64,000 bases of DNA from an uncultured Akkermansia sp. (lineage in GTDB: Bacteria > Verrucomicrobiota > Verrucomicrobiia > Verrucomicrobiales > Akkermansiaceae). Positions 1 through 8,664 of this stretch are shown one piece after another. A program made the position numbers and the translations under genes. Location of the stretch: NCBI GenBank assembly GCA_900548895.1, contig URLZ01000005.1:1-64000 (forward strand). The letters run 5' to 3'. Below the pieces are notes generated by a model. It searched no databases. It was not told the origin of the DNA and saw only the letters and a list, made by a program, of their open reading frames with translations. Each line of letters begins with the position of its first letter. The stretch's first letter is position 1.

Positions 1-197
1 CCCCTCGAATGGGGGGCGGGCCGCTTTGCGTACCGGGGGAAGGGCGGAAAGGTGGATGCGGAAAACGGGGAAGCGACCGACTTGCCGAGTGCTCTGCTGT
101 CTCGGGACGGTGCGGCGGGGGACGAAAAACGCCCGCGCCGCGGGCGGCGTGGGCGTGTGAAGTGGTGCGGACAGGGGCGTACGCGGCTCGCGGGGGC

Positions 198-1088
198 TCA
201 GCCTTGAGCCTCGGCGGGAGCGGCCTCGGAGCTCGGCTCCTCGTCAGTCACCGGGGCCTCATCGTTGGGTGCATCGTCGCTCGGCGCATCATCGCTCGGG
301 GCATCGGGATCGACGAGCACCTTGCCGAAGATCTCCTGCTGAATCTCGGCGGAGGTGCGCCCCGCAAAGTTGAGCCGCTGCTGCTCCGTCGCCGTCGCAA
401 ACCAGGCGCGGGCAATCTCGCGCATCGACGAGTGCGTCTTGATGAAGGATGAGCAGGACCACGCTGCCGCGCGCACCGTCAGGTTGAGTTCATTCGGTGC
501 TTCGTCCGCGCAGGCGGTGCGCAGCACGAACTCTGCGTACTTTTTGTCTCCGCTCGCCGAGAAAGCTCCCCAGCAGGCGTCCAGCAGTTCAGGTGAGGCA
601 AATTCGTTTTTCGTGAAGTCCTCCATCTCGCCGCGGGAGAAGGCAAGGCTCAGCTCAAAGACGCGCTGCCAGTCCTCCGACAGCGTGGAGATGGTCTTCA
701 TCCAGCCCTCCACGCGGGCCGGGTTCGCCTTGAAGACTTCGCCGAAAAAGGTAACCGTGGCGGGAATCATGCCCCGCTGAACCACCGGGAAATACCTGTC
801 CCAGCGAGCGAGGTAGGCGCTGAGTTTCTCCGGGTCCGGGCGCTCCGCGTAGTGCATGATGAACTCGTTGAGGCGCTCCATCTCCTCCGGCGTCACGGGA
901 GCTTCGGGGGGAGCTTCCGCGGCTTGGGCGGTTGGAGTGGCTTGAGGGGCCGGTGCCGGCTGGGGGCTGGCCTGAGCTGCCGGCGGTGTCGCCGCTTGCT
1001 CTTCCGTCGCCGTTGCCGAGAGGGCTGCGGCAGCACTCATCAGCAGGAAGCCTGCCGCGCGAATCGTGGTGGCGGGTCGTGTCTTCAT
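198..1088 (-). CDS. Secreted Ala/Pro-rich protein of unknown function
   Basis: A 296-residue protein I do not recognise. It begins with a signal peptide (basic MKTRPATTIR, then an Ala/Leu-rich core ending near ALSATA at about residue 27). An Ala/Pro/Gln-rich linker follows to about residue 65, then a mostly helical region with no visible catalytic motif (about residues 66-255), and an acidic tail with repeated DDAPSDDAPND units. This suggests an exported protein in the periplasm or outer membrane with disordered ends. It is the last of three minus-strand genes, 93 bp downstream of the ferredoxin gene, and may be cotranscribed with it. No Shine-Dalgarno is visible before the ATG. The reading frame is convincing; the function is unknown. 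Confidence 0.8.
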   Translation of the reverse strand: MKTRPATTIRAAGFLLMSAAAALSATATEEQAATPPAAQASPQPAPAPQATPTAQAAEAPPEAPVTPEEMERLNEFIMHYAERPDPEKLSAYLARWDRYFPVVQRGMIPATVTFFGEVFKANPARVEGWMKTISTLSEDWQRVFELSLAFSRGEMEDFTKNEFASPELLDACWGAFSASGDKKYAEFVLRTACADEAPNELNLTVRAAAWSCSSFIKTHSSMREIARAWFATATEQQRLNFAGRTSAEIQQEIFGKVLVDPDAPSDDAPSDDAPNDEAPVTDEEPSSEAAPAEAQG

Positions 1089-1181
1089 GTGTCGTGTTGG
1101 GGTGGGTGAAGGGGTGTTTTTTTTCGGGGGGAGGTGGGGAGAGTTTGAGAGGGTGGGTTGCGCGGGGCGGTGAAACGGACA

Positions 1182-1949
1182 CTACAGGTAGAGCTCGTTA
1201 AGCTTGCGCGCCGAGCAGAGCGGCTCCAGCTTCTGCGTGAGGAAGGCGATCAGGGCCGGATCCGGTCGTCGCGCGCCCTGCGGGCAGGCCTGCACGCAGC
1301 GCATGCAGCAGATGCAGGCGTCGGCGTTCGTCTCCTGCGTCTCGAAGTCGATGGCCCGCGCCGGGCAACTCGCGGCGCAGAGGCCGCAGTGGTTGCAGCT
1401 GTCGTCGGGCAGGGGGATGAGCTTCATCGGGCCGAGGGGCTTGTAGGGGCGCGTGCCGGGGAGCTCCGGTGTGTCGCGGGCTCCGGCGAGGAGTTTCTCG
1501 CCCAGACGCTGGCCGTAGGCGGCCAGCTCGCGGGCGTCCTGCGCGTCGGGGCGCCCGGCGCCGAAGCGTCGCACGATGGAGTGCTCGGTCGCGGCGGCGA
1601 CGGCGGCGATGACGTTCAGCCCCTGCTGCGCGGCGAGGTCGGCCATCTCCAGCAGCGTGTCGTCGTAGGCACGGTTGCCGTAAGTGCAGAGCAGCACGCA
1701 GGGGGCGCCGCCGCCCTGCAGGTGCGCGAGGCGCTGCGCCGCCAGCGCGGGAACGCGCCCGCCGTAGGAGGGGAGGGCGATGAGAACGCCCTCGGCGTCG
1801 CCGAGGGGCAGCGGGTCAAAGCTGCCGTCGGGGTTCGTGAGGTCGATGTCGCGCCGACTGATGCCCTGCGCGGCCCAAGGGGCGCAGAGGTCATCGGCGG
1901 CGCGCTGCGTGCCGCCCGTCGGGCTGAAGATGAGGCGCAGGATGTTCAT
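1182..1949 (-). CDS. EFR1-type flavodoxin-ferredoxin fusion protein
   Basis: A 255-residue protein with an N-terminal flavodoxin-like fold and two C-terminal 4Fe-4S clusters. The start (MNILRLIFSPTGGTQRAADD) carries the FMN phosphate-binding loop typical of flavodoxins (SPTGGT). The C-terminal part has two classical CxxCxxCxxxCP motifs, CNHCGLCAASCP and CICCMRCVQACP, at about residues 185-225. Proteins of this architecture are generally annotated as EFR1-family ferrodoxins and are thought to be soluble electron carriers; the physiological partner is unknown. It lies between the Sel1 protein and the secreted protein on the same strand with gaps of about 90-120 bp, so an operon is possible. Confidence 0.9.
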   Translation of the reverse strand: MNILRLIFSPTGGTQRAADDLCAPWAAQGISRRDIDLTNPDGSFDPLPLGDAEGVLIALPSYGGRVPALAAQRLAHLQGGGAPCVLLCTYGNRAYDDTLLEMADLAAQQGLNVIAAVAAATEHSIVRRFGAGRPDAQDARELAAYGQRLGEKLLAGARDTPELPGTRPYKPLGPMKLIPLPDDSCNHCGLCAASCPARAIDFETQETNADACICCMRCVQACPQGARRPDPALIAFLTQKLEPLCSARKLNELYL

Positions 1950-2069
1950 GTGTGCTGAGTCTTGATGAGGGGATTCGGCGGGGGGGCGCCGCAGTTCGGC
2001 GGGGAGTGCTGCGGTTCGTCGCGAAGGGAGCCGGGTTTCGCGCAGGAGGGTGCGCGGCGTGCGGGGCCG

Positions 2070-2681
2070 TCAGCCCTTCTCGCCGGAGAAGAGCCGCTGT
2101 CTCTCGTCCCAGCGTTTGAGCAGGCGCTCGCGCTGCGCGGGGGGCAGTTCGCGGTTCGCGTCGAGGCTCTTGATGAAGAATTCGCGGGCGCGCGCGGCGT
2201 TTTTCGCCGTGCCGCAGCCGTTCAGGCAGCACTCGGAGAGGTACAGGTAGTCGCGAGCATCCGCCGAGCCCTTGGCGGCCTTCTCTTCCAGCAGGCGAAA
2301 GCCGCGCGCGACCGATTCCTCAGCCTCCTTGCTCGATACGGAGCCCCCGCGGGGGCCGTCGATGAAAGTCTGCATGTCAATCATCGCGTAGGCGCAGCCG
2401 CCCTTGGCCGCCAGCCGCATCCAGTGGAGTGAGAGCGGCATCGATTCATCGTAGGTGATCTCGCCGCCCAGAGCGAGGTCGCTGAGCAGGCACGCAATCT
2501 CCCAAGCGCTCCGGGCGTCGCCCTGCTGCGCCTGTTTGAGGACCTCGAGCGCCGACCGCTTGTCCGAGAAATTCTCGGCACTCACGCGGTTGATCGCCGC
2601 CGCCGTAGCCTCGGCCGGTTCTCGAGCGTCAACGGAATGGAGCAGCAGCGCGCCGATCATCAGAAACAGTAAGGTTTTCAT
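2070..2681 (-). CDS. Small exported Sel1-like repeat protein
   Basis: About 203 residues starting with a signal peptide (MKTLLFLMIGALLLHSVDA). The mature part contains Sel1/TPR-like helical repeats recognisable by AxxWEIAxLL, LHWMRLAAKGGCAYAM and FRLLEEKAAKGSADARDYLY, ending in a charged tail. Sel1 repeats are protein-protein interaction modules, so a periplasmic scaffold role is an inference. A longer reading from 2744 is possible, but the promoter's -10 box ends only 3 bp before that ATG, so transcription would begin inside it. The start at 2681, directly before the signal peptide, is therefore preferred. It is the first gene of a possible three-gene minus-strand unit. Confidence 0.8.
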   Translation of the reverse strand: MKTLLFLMIGALLLHSVDAREPAEATAAAINRVSAENFSDKRSALEVLKQAQQGDARSAWEIACLLSDLALGGEITYDESMPLSLHWMRLAAKGGCAYAMIDMQTFIDGPRGGSVSSKEAEESVARGFRLLEEKAAKGSADARDYLYLSECCLNGCGTAKNAARAREFFIKSLDANRELPPAQRERLLKRWDERQRLFSGEKG

Positions 2682-2747
2682 GGGATAGAGGGGTGAAAAG
2701 ATGGTTCGCGAAAGCTCGGCGGCGCCCTTCGCCGCACGCCTCATCCT

Positions 2748-2776
2748 TTCCTATCAATAAAACTTCTCACTGTCAA
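2748..2776 (-). promoter_or_regulatory. sigma70-type promoter for the small Sel1 gene
   Basis: On the minus strand TTGACA (2776-2771), a 17-bp spacer and TAGGAA (2753-2748) preceded by TGA form an extended -10 promoter. The expected start of transcription near 2741 leaves a leader of about 60 bases before the ATG at 2681. Confidence 0.7.
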
Positions 2777-2952
2777 GTATCTTTTGGCGGGGAGGACGCG
2801 ATTTCCGCAGCGAAGCCGCCCCGATGCCCCCGCGCGCGGGGCGATGTCGGCGCCTCGGTCGCTGCGCAGTTTGCGGAGGTCGAGGCGTCAGGGCTGGAGC
2901 GTGGGTAGAGGCAAACACGGCTGCGGAGGCGGTGGTGCGGTGTATTTCCGTC

Positions 2953-2982
2953 TTGACGCCGGCGGGGGAGGGCTGCTAGAGT
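2953..2982 (+). promoter_or_regulatory. sigma70-type promoter, leaderless, metalloprotease copy 1
   Basis: TTGACG (2953-2958), an 18-bp spacer and TAGAGT (2977-2982) preceded by TGC. Only 7 bases separate the -10 box from the ATG at 2990, so transcription should begin at or next to the start codon. The same elements recur before copy 2. Confidence 0.75.
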
Positions 2983-2989
2983 GCGGAGT

Positions 2990-4226
2990 ATGAGATGCTC
3001 CACCTTGCTCTTGACGGGGGCTGCGCTGGCCCTGTTCGGCCAGGCCGCCGCTGCTCCGCTGCCCGACTCGTTCTCCGAGCGCGCGAGAGAGCTGCTGTCC
3101 GGCGGCGCAGAGATCAACCGCCCCGATGAGGTCGGGGAGGAGAGCCGGAAGCTCAATGTGATTTACTTCGTCGGCAGCGATGCCGAGCCTCTGGAGGACT
3201 ACCAGCGCCGCATCAGCGAGCTGCTGCTCTACCTCCGGCAGTTTTACGGCCGGGAGATGGCGCGCAACGGCTTCGGCAATCGCTCGATGGCGCTGCCGAT
3301 GAAGGAGAACGGTGAGGTGGATATCACGCTGATTCGCGGGAGTCGCCCGGCGGCGGAATACGTCTGCTCGGGGGAGGTGGCGATGGACTGCCTGAAGGAG
3401 GTGGAGTCGTATTTCAGCGAGCACCCCGAGCGCAAGTTCAGCCGCCACACCTTCATCATCATGCCGACGCGCTACGATGAGCAGTTCAACGATGCGAACC
3501 CCGGCGGCGTTCCCTTCTTCGGGATGGGCTGCAACTGCTTCGTGCTGGACTACAGGGGCTTTGATCTGCGCTACCTCGGGCAGGATACGCCGGAGGGCCG
3601 CCTGCTGACCAAGATGTTCGGCGGGCTGGCGCACGAGCTGGGGCACGCGATGAATCTGCCGCACAACAACGGCCCCGTCAGCGAGCTGAGGGCGCTGGGC
3701 ACGCCGCTGATGGGCAGCGGCAACTACACCTTCGGCTCTGAGCCGACCTACATGACGAAGGCCTCCTGCACGATCATGGACACCTGCGAGATCGTGCCCC
3801 GCCTCCACCGCCCCGCGACGCTCTACGCGAAGCCGGAGGGGGCGCCGGCGCTCCCGGAGCCGCGCCTGGTGTACGACGGCTCGGCGCTGCAACTGGAGCT
3901 GCGCTTGCCCGAGACCTGCGCGGAGGTATCGGCGGCGAATGTGTACGTGCAGGACAGTCCCTTTGCGGTGAATCAGGACTACGATTCGGTCGCCTTCGCG
4001 GCGCAGCGCAAGAGGGAGGGCCTGCCGGCGGGCGGGGTGGTCTGCTGCACGATTCCGATGGCGGAGCTGGCGAATCTGAAGGAGGATCGGCGCGAAGATC
4101 AGCGCTCTGCTGCTCTTCCCGAACGGCTATTTTTATCGCTGGTCGGCGCAGTTCAACATGTCGGCCCTCAAGGTCGGGCAGGCAGCGGAGCTCAGCGAGC
4201 AGAAGCTGACGGAATGCGAGCGCTGA
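2990..4226 (+). pseudogene. Secreted metzincin-like metalloprotease, copy 1, frameshifted near its 3' end
   Basis: Encodes a signal peptide (MRCSTLLLTGAALALFGQAAA) and a mature domain with the zinc motif HELGHAMNLPH (about residues 215-225), followed by MGSGNY, which could be the metzincin Met-turn. It is clearly homologous to the next gene over its whole length. Near 4088-4092 one extra base shifts the frame. In the shifted frame translation continues SALLLFPNGYFYRWSAQFN and stops at 4226, matching the neighbour's tail SAIFLYPNGYRYRWTANFK. Without the shift the frame runs on to 4339 into unrelated sequence. This may be a recent inactivation, a sequencing or assembly error, or much less likely recoding (an AAGGAGGA stretch lies at 4079-4086). 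The zinc site is intact, so a protein with a scrambled last 45 residues could still be made. Confidence 0.8.
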
Positions 4227-4313
4227 GCGCTGCCGTGCTCGCCTGTGCCGCGTGCAGCGGCGCAGGCCGGGCGCAGCCTCGCGGGCGGCACGGCTGTTTT
4301 CGGGGCTTTGAAC

Positions 4314-4342
4314 TTGACGCGCGGCGCCCCGGCTGCTAGAGT
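4314..4342 (+). promoter_or_regulatory. sigma70-type promoter, leaderless, metalloprotease copy 2
   Basis: TTGACG (4314-4319), a 17-bp spacer and TAGAGT (4337-4342) preceded by TGC, ending 7 bases before the ATG at 4350. It mirrors the promoter of copy 1, so the duplication included the control region. Confidence 0.75.
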
Positions 4343-4349
4343 GCACCCT

Positions 4350-5600
4350 ATGAGACGCTTTTCTCTTACCGTACTGGGGGCCGGGCTGGCCGCGCTCGGC
4401 TCGGCGGCTGCCGCTCCGCTGCCCGACTCGTTTTCCGACCGCGCCCGCGAGCTGCTGGCGGATCGCGTGGAGCTCAATCGCCCGGAGGATGTGGGCGAGG
4501 TGAGGCACAAGCTCAATGTGATTTACTTCATCGGCAGCGATGCGGAGCCGGTGCCGGATTATGAGCGCCGCATCAGCGAGCTGCTGCTCTATCTCCAGCA
4601 GTTTTACGGCAAGGCGATGGCGCGCAACGGCTTCGGCAACCGCTCCGTCGCCCTCCCCCTGAAGGAGAACGGCGAGGTGGATATCACGCTGATTCGCGGC
4701 AAGCAGAAGGCGGCCGAATATCCCTACTCGGGCGAGGCGGCGCTGCGCTGCCTCAAGGAGATTGACGCCTACTTCCGCGAGCATCCCGAGCGCCGCCGCA
4801 GCCGGCACAACTTTGTCATCATGCCGACGCAGCACGATGCGGAGTACAGCGATGACAACCCGGGCGGCGTGCCCTTCTTCGGCTACGGTCGCCACTGCTT
4901 CGCGCTGGATTACAAGGAGTTCGATCTGCGCCACCTCGGCCTCGACACGCGCTACGGCCACCTGCTCACGAAGTGGTTCGGCGGCTTCGCTCACGAGCTC
5001 GGCCACGGGCTCAACATGCCGCACAACAACGGGCCCGCCAGCGAGCTGAAGCGCCTCGGCACGCCGCTGATGGGCAGCGGCAACTACACCTTCGGCTACA
5101 AGCCGACCTACATGACGAAGGCGTCCTGCGCGATTCTCGATGTGTGCGAGGTGTTCCCCGGTGCGAATCAACCGGCGGAGTATTATACCCCGCCGGCTCA
5201 GCCGCTGACGGGTGTGGAGGTGAAGAGCTCCTTCGAGGGCGCGGCGCTGAAGCTGGAGTTTCACCTGCCGGCGGCCGGCGCCGCGGTCAAGGCGGTCAAT
5301 GTCTACGTGCAGGATCCCCCGAGTGCCGTGAATCAGGACTACGATGCCGTCGCCTTTACCGCGCAGCGCGCCGCCGCTTCGGCTGAGGGCAGCGGGAAGG
5401 ATGAGGGTGTCACTTGGACCTGCACGGTGCCGATGGGAGAGCTGTCGGGGCTCGGGAAAAATGAGCGCGATGTGAGCGCGATCTTCCTCTACCCGAACGG
5501 GTATCGCTACCGCTGGACGGCGAACTTCAAGGTGTCGGATCTCCGCAACGGGGAGCCGCTGCCGCTGCAAAATCAGCACTTCAGCGCGAGCTCGTACTGA
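4350..5600 (+). CDS. Secreted metzincin-like zinc metalloprotease, copy 2
   Basis: An intact 416-residue protein with a signal peptide (MRRFSLTVLGAGLAALGSAAAA). The zinc-binding signature is HELGHGLNMPH, which fits HExxHxxxxxH with Asn where most metzincins have Gly; MGSGNY downstream could be the Met-turn. The C-terminal third (from about residue 290) looks like a beta-rich domain with no catalytic motif. It is probably a secreted or periplasmic endopeptidase; the substrate is unknown and I cannot name the family. It is a tandem paralogue of the frameshifted gene immediately upstream, with its own promoter and a hairpin terminator behind it. The start is the ATG 7 bases after the -10 box. 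Confidence 0.85.
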   Translation: MRRFSLTVLGAGLAALGSAAAAPLPDSFSDRARELLADRVELNRPEDVGEVRHKLNVIYFIGSDAEPVPDYERRISELLLYLQQFYGKAMARNGFGNRSVALPLKENGEVDITLIRGKQKAAEYPYSGEAALRCLKEIDAYFREHPERRRSRHNFVIMPTQHDAEYSDDNPGGVPFFGYGRHCFALDYKEFDLRHLGLDTRYGHLLTKWFGGFAHELGHGLNMPHNNGPASELKRLGTPLMGSGNYTFGYKPTYMTKASCAILDVCEVFPGANQPAEYYTPPAQPLTGVEVKSSFEGAALKLEFHLPAAGAAVKAVNVYVQDPPSAVNQDYDAVAFTAQRAAASAEGSGKDEGVTWTCTVPMGELSGLGKNERDVSAIFLYPNGYRYRWTANFKVSDLRNGEPLPLQNQHFSASSY

Positions 5601-5656
5601 GTCCGCCGACTGCGTGAGTCCGCCGACCGCGCCTCGCGCGGCGCGAGTTTTACCGG

Positions 5657-5681
5657 GAGCCGGGGGCACGTTCCCCGGCTC
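5657..5681 (+). terminator. Hairpin terminator after metalloprotease copy 2
   Basis: A 9-bp GC stem (GAGCCGGGG / CCCCGGCTC) with a 7-base loop, followed by TTT and a T-containing stretch, 57 bp after the stop codon. Confidence 0.6.
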
Positions 5682-5886
5682 TTTGGCGTTTCGTCAATCA
5701 GGCGAAGCGGAGGCGAGCTCTGCGGGGCAGGTCCATCGGGATCCGCTAAGGCGGGGCAATCGGGAACCGCCTCGGGCGGAGCGCTGCGGGGAGTTGAGCC
5801 CGGAGGCCGGGCTCAGCGGGGAGGGCTCAGCGGGGCGTGCCCGAGGGGGATGGGCTTCAGCAAGGCCGGGCTCAGAGCGGGGAGGC

Positions 5887-6945
5887 TCAGAAGGGAGCTC
5901 CCGGGGCGGGCTGCTGCTGGGTGATGCAGTGGATGGCGCCGCCTTCGATGACGAGGCGCCGCGCGTCGATGCCGAGGACGCGCCGCCCGGGGAAACATTC
6001 GCGCAGAATGCCGAGGGCTCGGTCGTCTTCCTTCTCCTGCTCGAAGACGGGGACGATGACGCTGCCGTTGCAGATGAGGAAGTTTGCGTAGCTGGCGGGC
6101 AGCTGCTCGAGCCGCCAGTCCTGAGCGATGAGGGGCTTCGGCATGGGCAGGGGGATGATCTCGACGCGGTGCCCGGACGGCGTGCGCAGATCCTGCAGGC
6201 GCTCGTTGTTCTCCGCGAGGTTGCGGTAGTGCGGGGAGTGCGGGTCGGGCTCGACGATGGAGACGGCGGCGTCGGGCGCGACGAAGCGCACCATGTCGTC
6301 GATGTGGCCGTCGGTGTCATCGCCCTCGATGCCGGCGCCGAGCCAGAAGACGCTCGTGACGCCGAGCAGGCGCAGCAGCTCGGCCTCGATGTCCTGCCGG
6401 CTGAGGCCGGGATTGCGGTTCTCGTTGAGGAGGACAGCCTCCGTGGTGATGAGCAGGCCCTCGCCGTTGCCCTCGATGGCGCCGCCCTCCAGAATGATGT
6501 CGCTGCTCAGGCGCGGCAGGTGCAGGGATTCGGCGATGCGCTCGGGGATGCGGTTGTCGGCGTCCCAAGGGGAGAATTTGCCGCCCCAGGCGTTGAAGGT
6601 CCAGTCGGCGATTTGCAGGCCGCCGTCGCGGCGCTGGGTGAAGATGGGGCCGTGGTCTCGGCACCAGACGTCGTTGGTGGGGTGGTCGAAGAGGCGGTGC
6701 CGGCTGATGCCGCGCGCGCGCAGGCGGCGGTCGATGTCGGGGTGCAGCTCGGCGGCGGCGTTGATGCAGACGTCGGCTTCGTCGGCGATGGCGGCGGCGA
6801 GCTCAGTGTAGCGATCCAGCAGCTCATCGAGTCCGCCTTGCCAGAGGTCGCGGCGGTGCGGCCAGGAGAGCCAGACGGCGGTCTGCGGCTCCCACTCGGC
6901 GGGCCAGCGGAGGTCGCGGCCCTGAAGGGGGGTGATTGTGCTCAT
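5887..6945 (-). CDS. aguA: Agmatine deiminase (peptidyl-arginine deiminase family)
   Basis: A 352-residue enzyme predicted to hydrolyse agmatine to N-carbamoylputrescine and ammonia in the cytoplasm, on the route from arginine to putrescine. The PAD-family landmarks are visible: WPHRRDLW near the start, WCRDHGP with the catalytic Asp, DTDGHIDDM with the catalytic His, and the C-terminal GGAIHCITQQQP carrying the nucleophilic Cys at about residue 340. The length matches bacterial agmatine deiminases. It lies 49 bp downstream of the Minf_1886-family gene on the same strand and is probably cotranscribed with it. No N-carbamoylputrescine amidohydrolase is nearby, so the second step would have to be encoded elsewhere. 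Confidence 0.93.
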   Translation of the reverse strand: MSTITPLQGRDLRWPAEWEPQTAVWLSWPHRRDLWQGGLDELLDRYTELAAAIADEADVCINAAAELHPDIDRRLRARGISRHRLFDHPTNDVWCRDHGPIFTQRRDGGLQIADWTFNAWGGKFSPWDADNRIPERIAESLHLPRLSSDIILEGGAIEGNGEGLLITTEAVLLNENRNPGLSRQDIEAELLRLLGVTSVFWLGAGIEGDDTDGHIDDMVRFVAPDAAVSIVEPDPHSPHYRNLAENNERLQDLRTPSGHRVEIIPLPMPKPLIAQDWRLEQLPASYANFLICNGSVIVPVFEQEKEDDRALGILRECFPGRRVLGIDARRLVIEGGAIHCITQQQPAPGAPF

Positions 6946-6994
6946 GCGGTGGGGAGAGGGGGGTGGAGGAGGGGGACGTTATCCGGGTGCTGTC

Positions 6995-7537
6995 TCAGGC
7001 GTCGTCGCCGTCGTCATCGGGGGCGCTGCCGCGGCGGGAGCTCTTGCCGCGGCCTTTTTTGCCGCTCGCGCGCTTCGTGCCGCTGCCCCGGCGGCGGCCG
7101 GAGCTGCTCTTGCGGGGGCTCGGCTCCTCGTCGAACAGGTCGTCTTCGTCGATGGTTTCGACGCCGGTGAAAAGGAAGGGGGATTCGAGCAGAGCGTCGA
7201 GGGGAATGAGCTTGTCGAACTCCTCCTGGCGATCCTCGGCCTGTTTGCCGAAGACGCCGGCCTCGATGAGGTTGTAGACGATGCAGCCGAAGTCGTGGCT
7301 GGTGCGCAGGTTCCAGCTGTCGAGAAGGTAGCGCGCCAGCGGGCCGTACTCCTCGAGAGCGTGGGCGCAGGCGCCGAGGTAGAGCTCTTCGGCGGTGAGG
7401 TGCGGGGATTGGTCGCTCTTGTTGAGTTGCTCGGCTGCGTAGTCGATGGCGCTGCGCATGAAGTCGTAGGCGTCGGGCGCGTATTCCGGGTGCTTGCGGA
7501 CGATGGAGTCGACGGCTTCTTCAAAGCTCGGTTGCAT
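6995..7537 (-). CDS. Minf_1886 family protein (Verrucomicrobia/Planctomycetes-restricted)
   Basis: A 180-residue protein. The N-terminal 120 residues form a helical domain with sequences such as YAPDAYDFMRSAIDYA, LTAEELYLGACAHALEEYG and FGCIVYNLIEAGVFGK, which I recognise as the conserved uncharacterised family reported almost only from Verrucomicrobia and Planctomycetes. The C-terminal 50 residues are a low-complexity tail of Arg, Lys, Ser and Gly ending in acidic residues, possibly nucleic-acid binding. It is the first gene of a likely operon with agmatine deiminase and has a leaderless-type promoter. The function is unknown; its main value is as a taxonomic marker. Confidence 0.85.
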   Translation of the reverse strand: MQPSFEEAVDSIVRKHPEYAPDAYDFMRSAIDYAAEQLNKSDQSPHLTAEELYLGACAHALEEYGPLARYLLDSWNLRTSHDFGCIVYNLIEAGVFGKQAEDRQEEFDKLIPLDALLESPFLFTGVETIDEDDLFDEEPSPRKSSSGRRRGSGTKRASGKKGRGKSSRRGSAPDDDGDDA

Positions 7538-7543
7538 GGCGCT

Positions 7544-7572
7544 ATGCTATCACGCTTTGGCGGGGGGCGCAA
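7544..7572 (-). promoter_or_regulatory. Leaderless-type promoter for the Minf_1886/aguA operon
   Basis: On the minus strand TTGCGC (7572-7567), a 17-bp spacer and TAGCAT (7549-7544) preceded by TGA. Only 6 bases separate the -10 box from the ATG at 7537, so the mRNA should start at the start codon. Confidence 0.65.
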
Positions 7573-7833
7573 CAGTATTTGACGCGGCTGACAGCCTTGG
7601 CTCGGGCCGTGACGAGGGAGAAGTTGCGACGTGCACCGCGCCGCGAGCGCGGGATGCTCCCCAGCATGCGGGGCTCCTCGCTCTTCCCGTGCAGCCCGTG
7701 CGGGGCAGGGCAGGCGCAGGGAAGGGTTGGAGGCGCGGGCTTGTATGCGGGCGAAGCCGCGGCGGGAGGTCGTTGCCGCGGGTGCGCGGAAGGGGCGTGG
7801 ATCCGGGAAACGCGGGGCGGGCGCGCGGCGACT

Positions 7834-8664
7834 TCAGAGCTCGGGCCGGTGGTTGAGGGCGTCGTGCTGCCCGAGCTGCCAGCTCTGCGCGATGGCGCGG
7901 CCGGTGTAGAGCAGGGCGCGCTCGACGGCGTCGCGGAGGGGCGCTCCGGCGGCCAGTCCGGCGGCGACGGCGGCGGAGAGGGTGCAGCCGGTGCCGTGGG
8001 TGGTGACGGCTTCGCAGCGCGGGTGCTCCCAGTGGTGCAGGCTGCCGTCGGGCTCCGCGAGGATGTCGCAGCACTGCCGTCCGGGCAGGTGGCCGCCCTT
8101 GGCGAGGATGGCGCAGCGGTAGCGCCGGGCGAGGGCGAGGGCGGCGTCGGCGAGCTCATCGGGACTCTGCGGCTCGGGGGTGCCGAGCAGGCGGCTGAGC
8201 TCGTCGAGGTTCGGGGTGAGGAGGGTGGCCTGCGGGATGAGCTCTTGCTCGTAGCTGCTGATGGCTTCCCTCAGCATGAGCGGCTCGCCGGCGGTGGCGA
8301 TCATGACGGGGTCGATGACGAGCGGGGCGCTCTGCTGCCGCAGCTCCGCCGCGACGGCGGCGACGATGGCCGGCGAGTAGAGCATGCCGGTCTTGATGGC
8401 GCGCACGGGGTACTCCCGGAGGCAGAGGCGCACCTGCCCGGCGACGAAGTCCGGCTCCAGCGGGCAGAGTCCTTCGACTTTGCCGGGTACCTCGCTGACA
8501 ACACAGGTGACGGCGGTGAGGGGGTAGCAGCCCAGCGCGAGCCCGGCTTTGAGGTCGGCTTGCAGTCCGGCGCCGGCCGAGCAGTCGGAGCCGGCGATAC
8601 TGAGCATGACGGGAAGGCTGTGGCGCGGGGCGCCCGGGGCGGGGGTGTTGGGGCCGGAGGACAT
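7834..8664 (-). CDS. thiD: Hydroxymethylpyrimidine (phosphate) kinase
   Basis: A 276-residue ribokinase-fold kinase that phosphorylates HMP and HMP-phosphate for thiamine pyrophosphate synthesis. Diagnostic motifs are AGSDCSAGAGLQADLK near the N terminus, the residues around KTGMLYS and DPVMIATAG, LAKGGH, and the C-terminal anion-hole motif HGTGCTLSAA. The length agrees with stand-alone ThiD. I looked for a TPP riboswitch in the 370 bp upstream and saw none of its conserved sequence. No other thiamine gene is nearby. It lies downstream of gatA on the same strand but 372 bp away, so cotranscription is uncertain. Confidence 0.93.
   Translation of the reverse strand: MSSGPNTPAPGAPRHSLPVMLSIAGSDCSAGAGLQADLKAGLALGCYPLTAVTCVVSEVPGKVEGLCPLEPDFVAGQVRLCLREYPVRAIKTGMLYSPAIVAAVAAELRQQSAPLVIDPVMIATAGEPLMLREAISSYEQELIPQATLLTPNLDELSRLLGTPEPQSPDELADAALALARRYRCAILAKGGHLPGRQCCDILAEPDGSLHHWEHPRCEAVTTHGTGCTLSAAVAAGLAAGAPLRDAVERALLYTGRAIAQSWQLGQHDALNHRPEL

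Noticed and set aside
4079..4092. Programmed +1 frameshift in metalloprotease copy 1
   Set aside because: An SD-like stretch precedes the shift, but there is no stop or slow codon and the P-site codon CGG cannot re-pair well in the +1 frame; kept only as a remote option.
3774..5669. 631-residue minus-strand frame opposite the metalloprotease pair
   Set aside because: The plus-strand copies are conserved with each other at protein level, including the zinc site; the opposite frame is a shadow.
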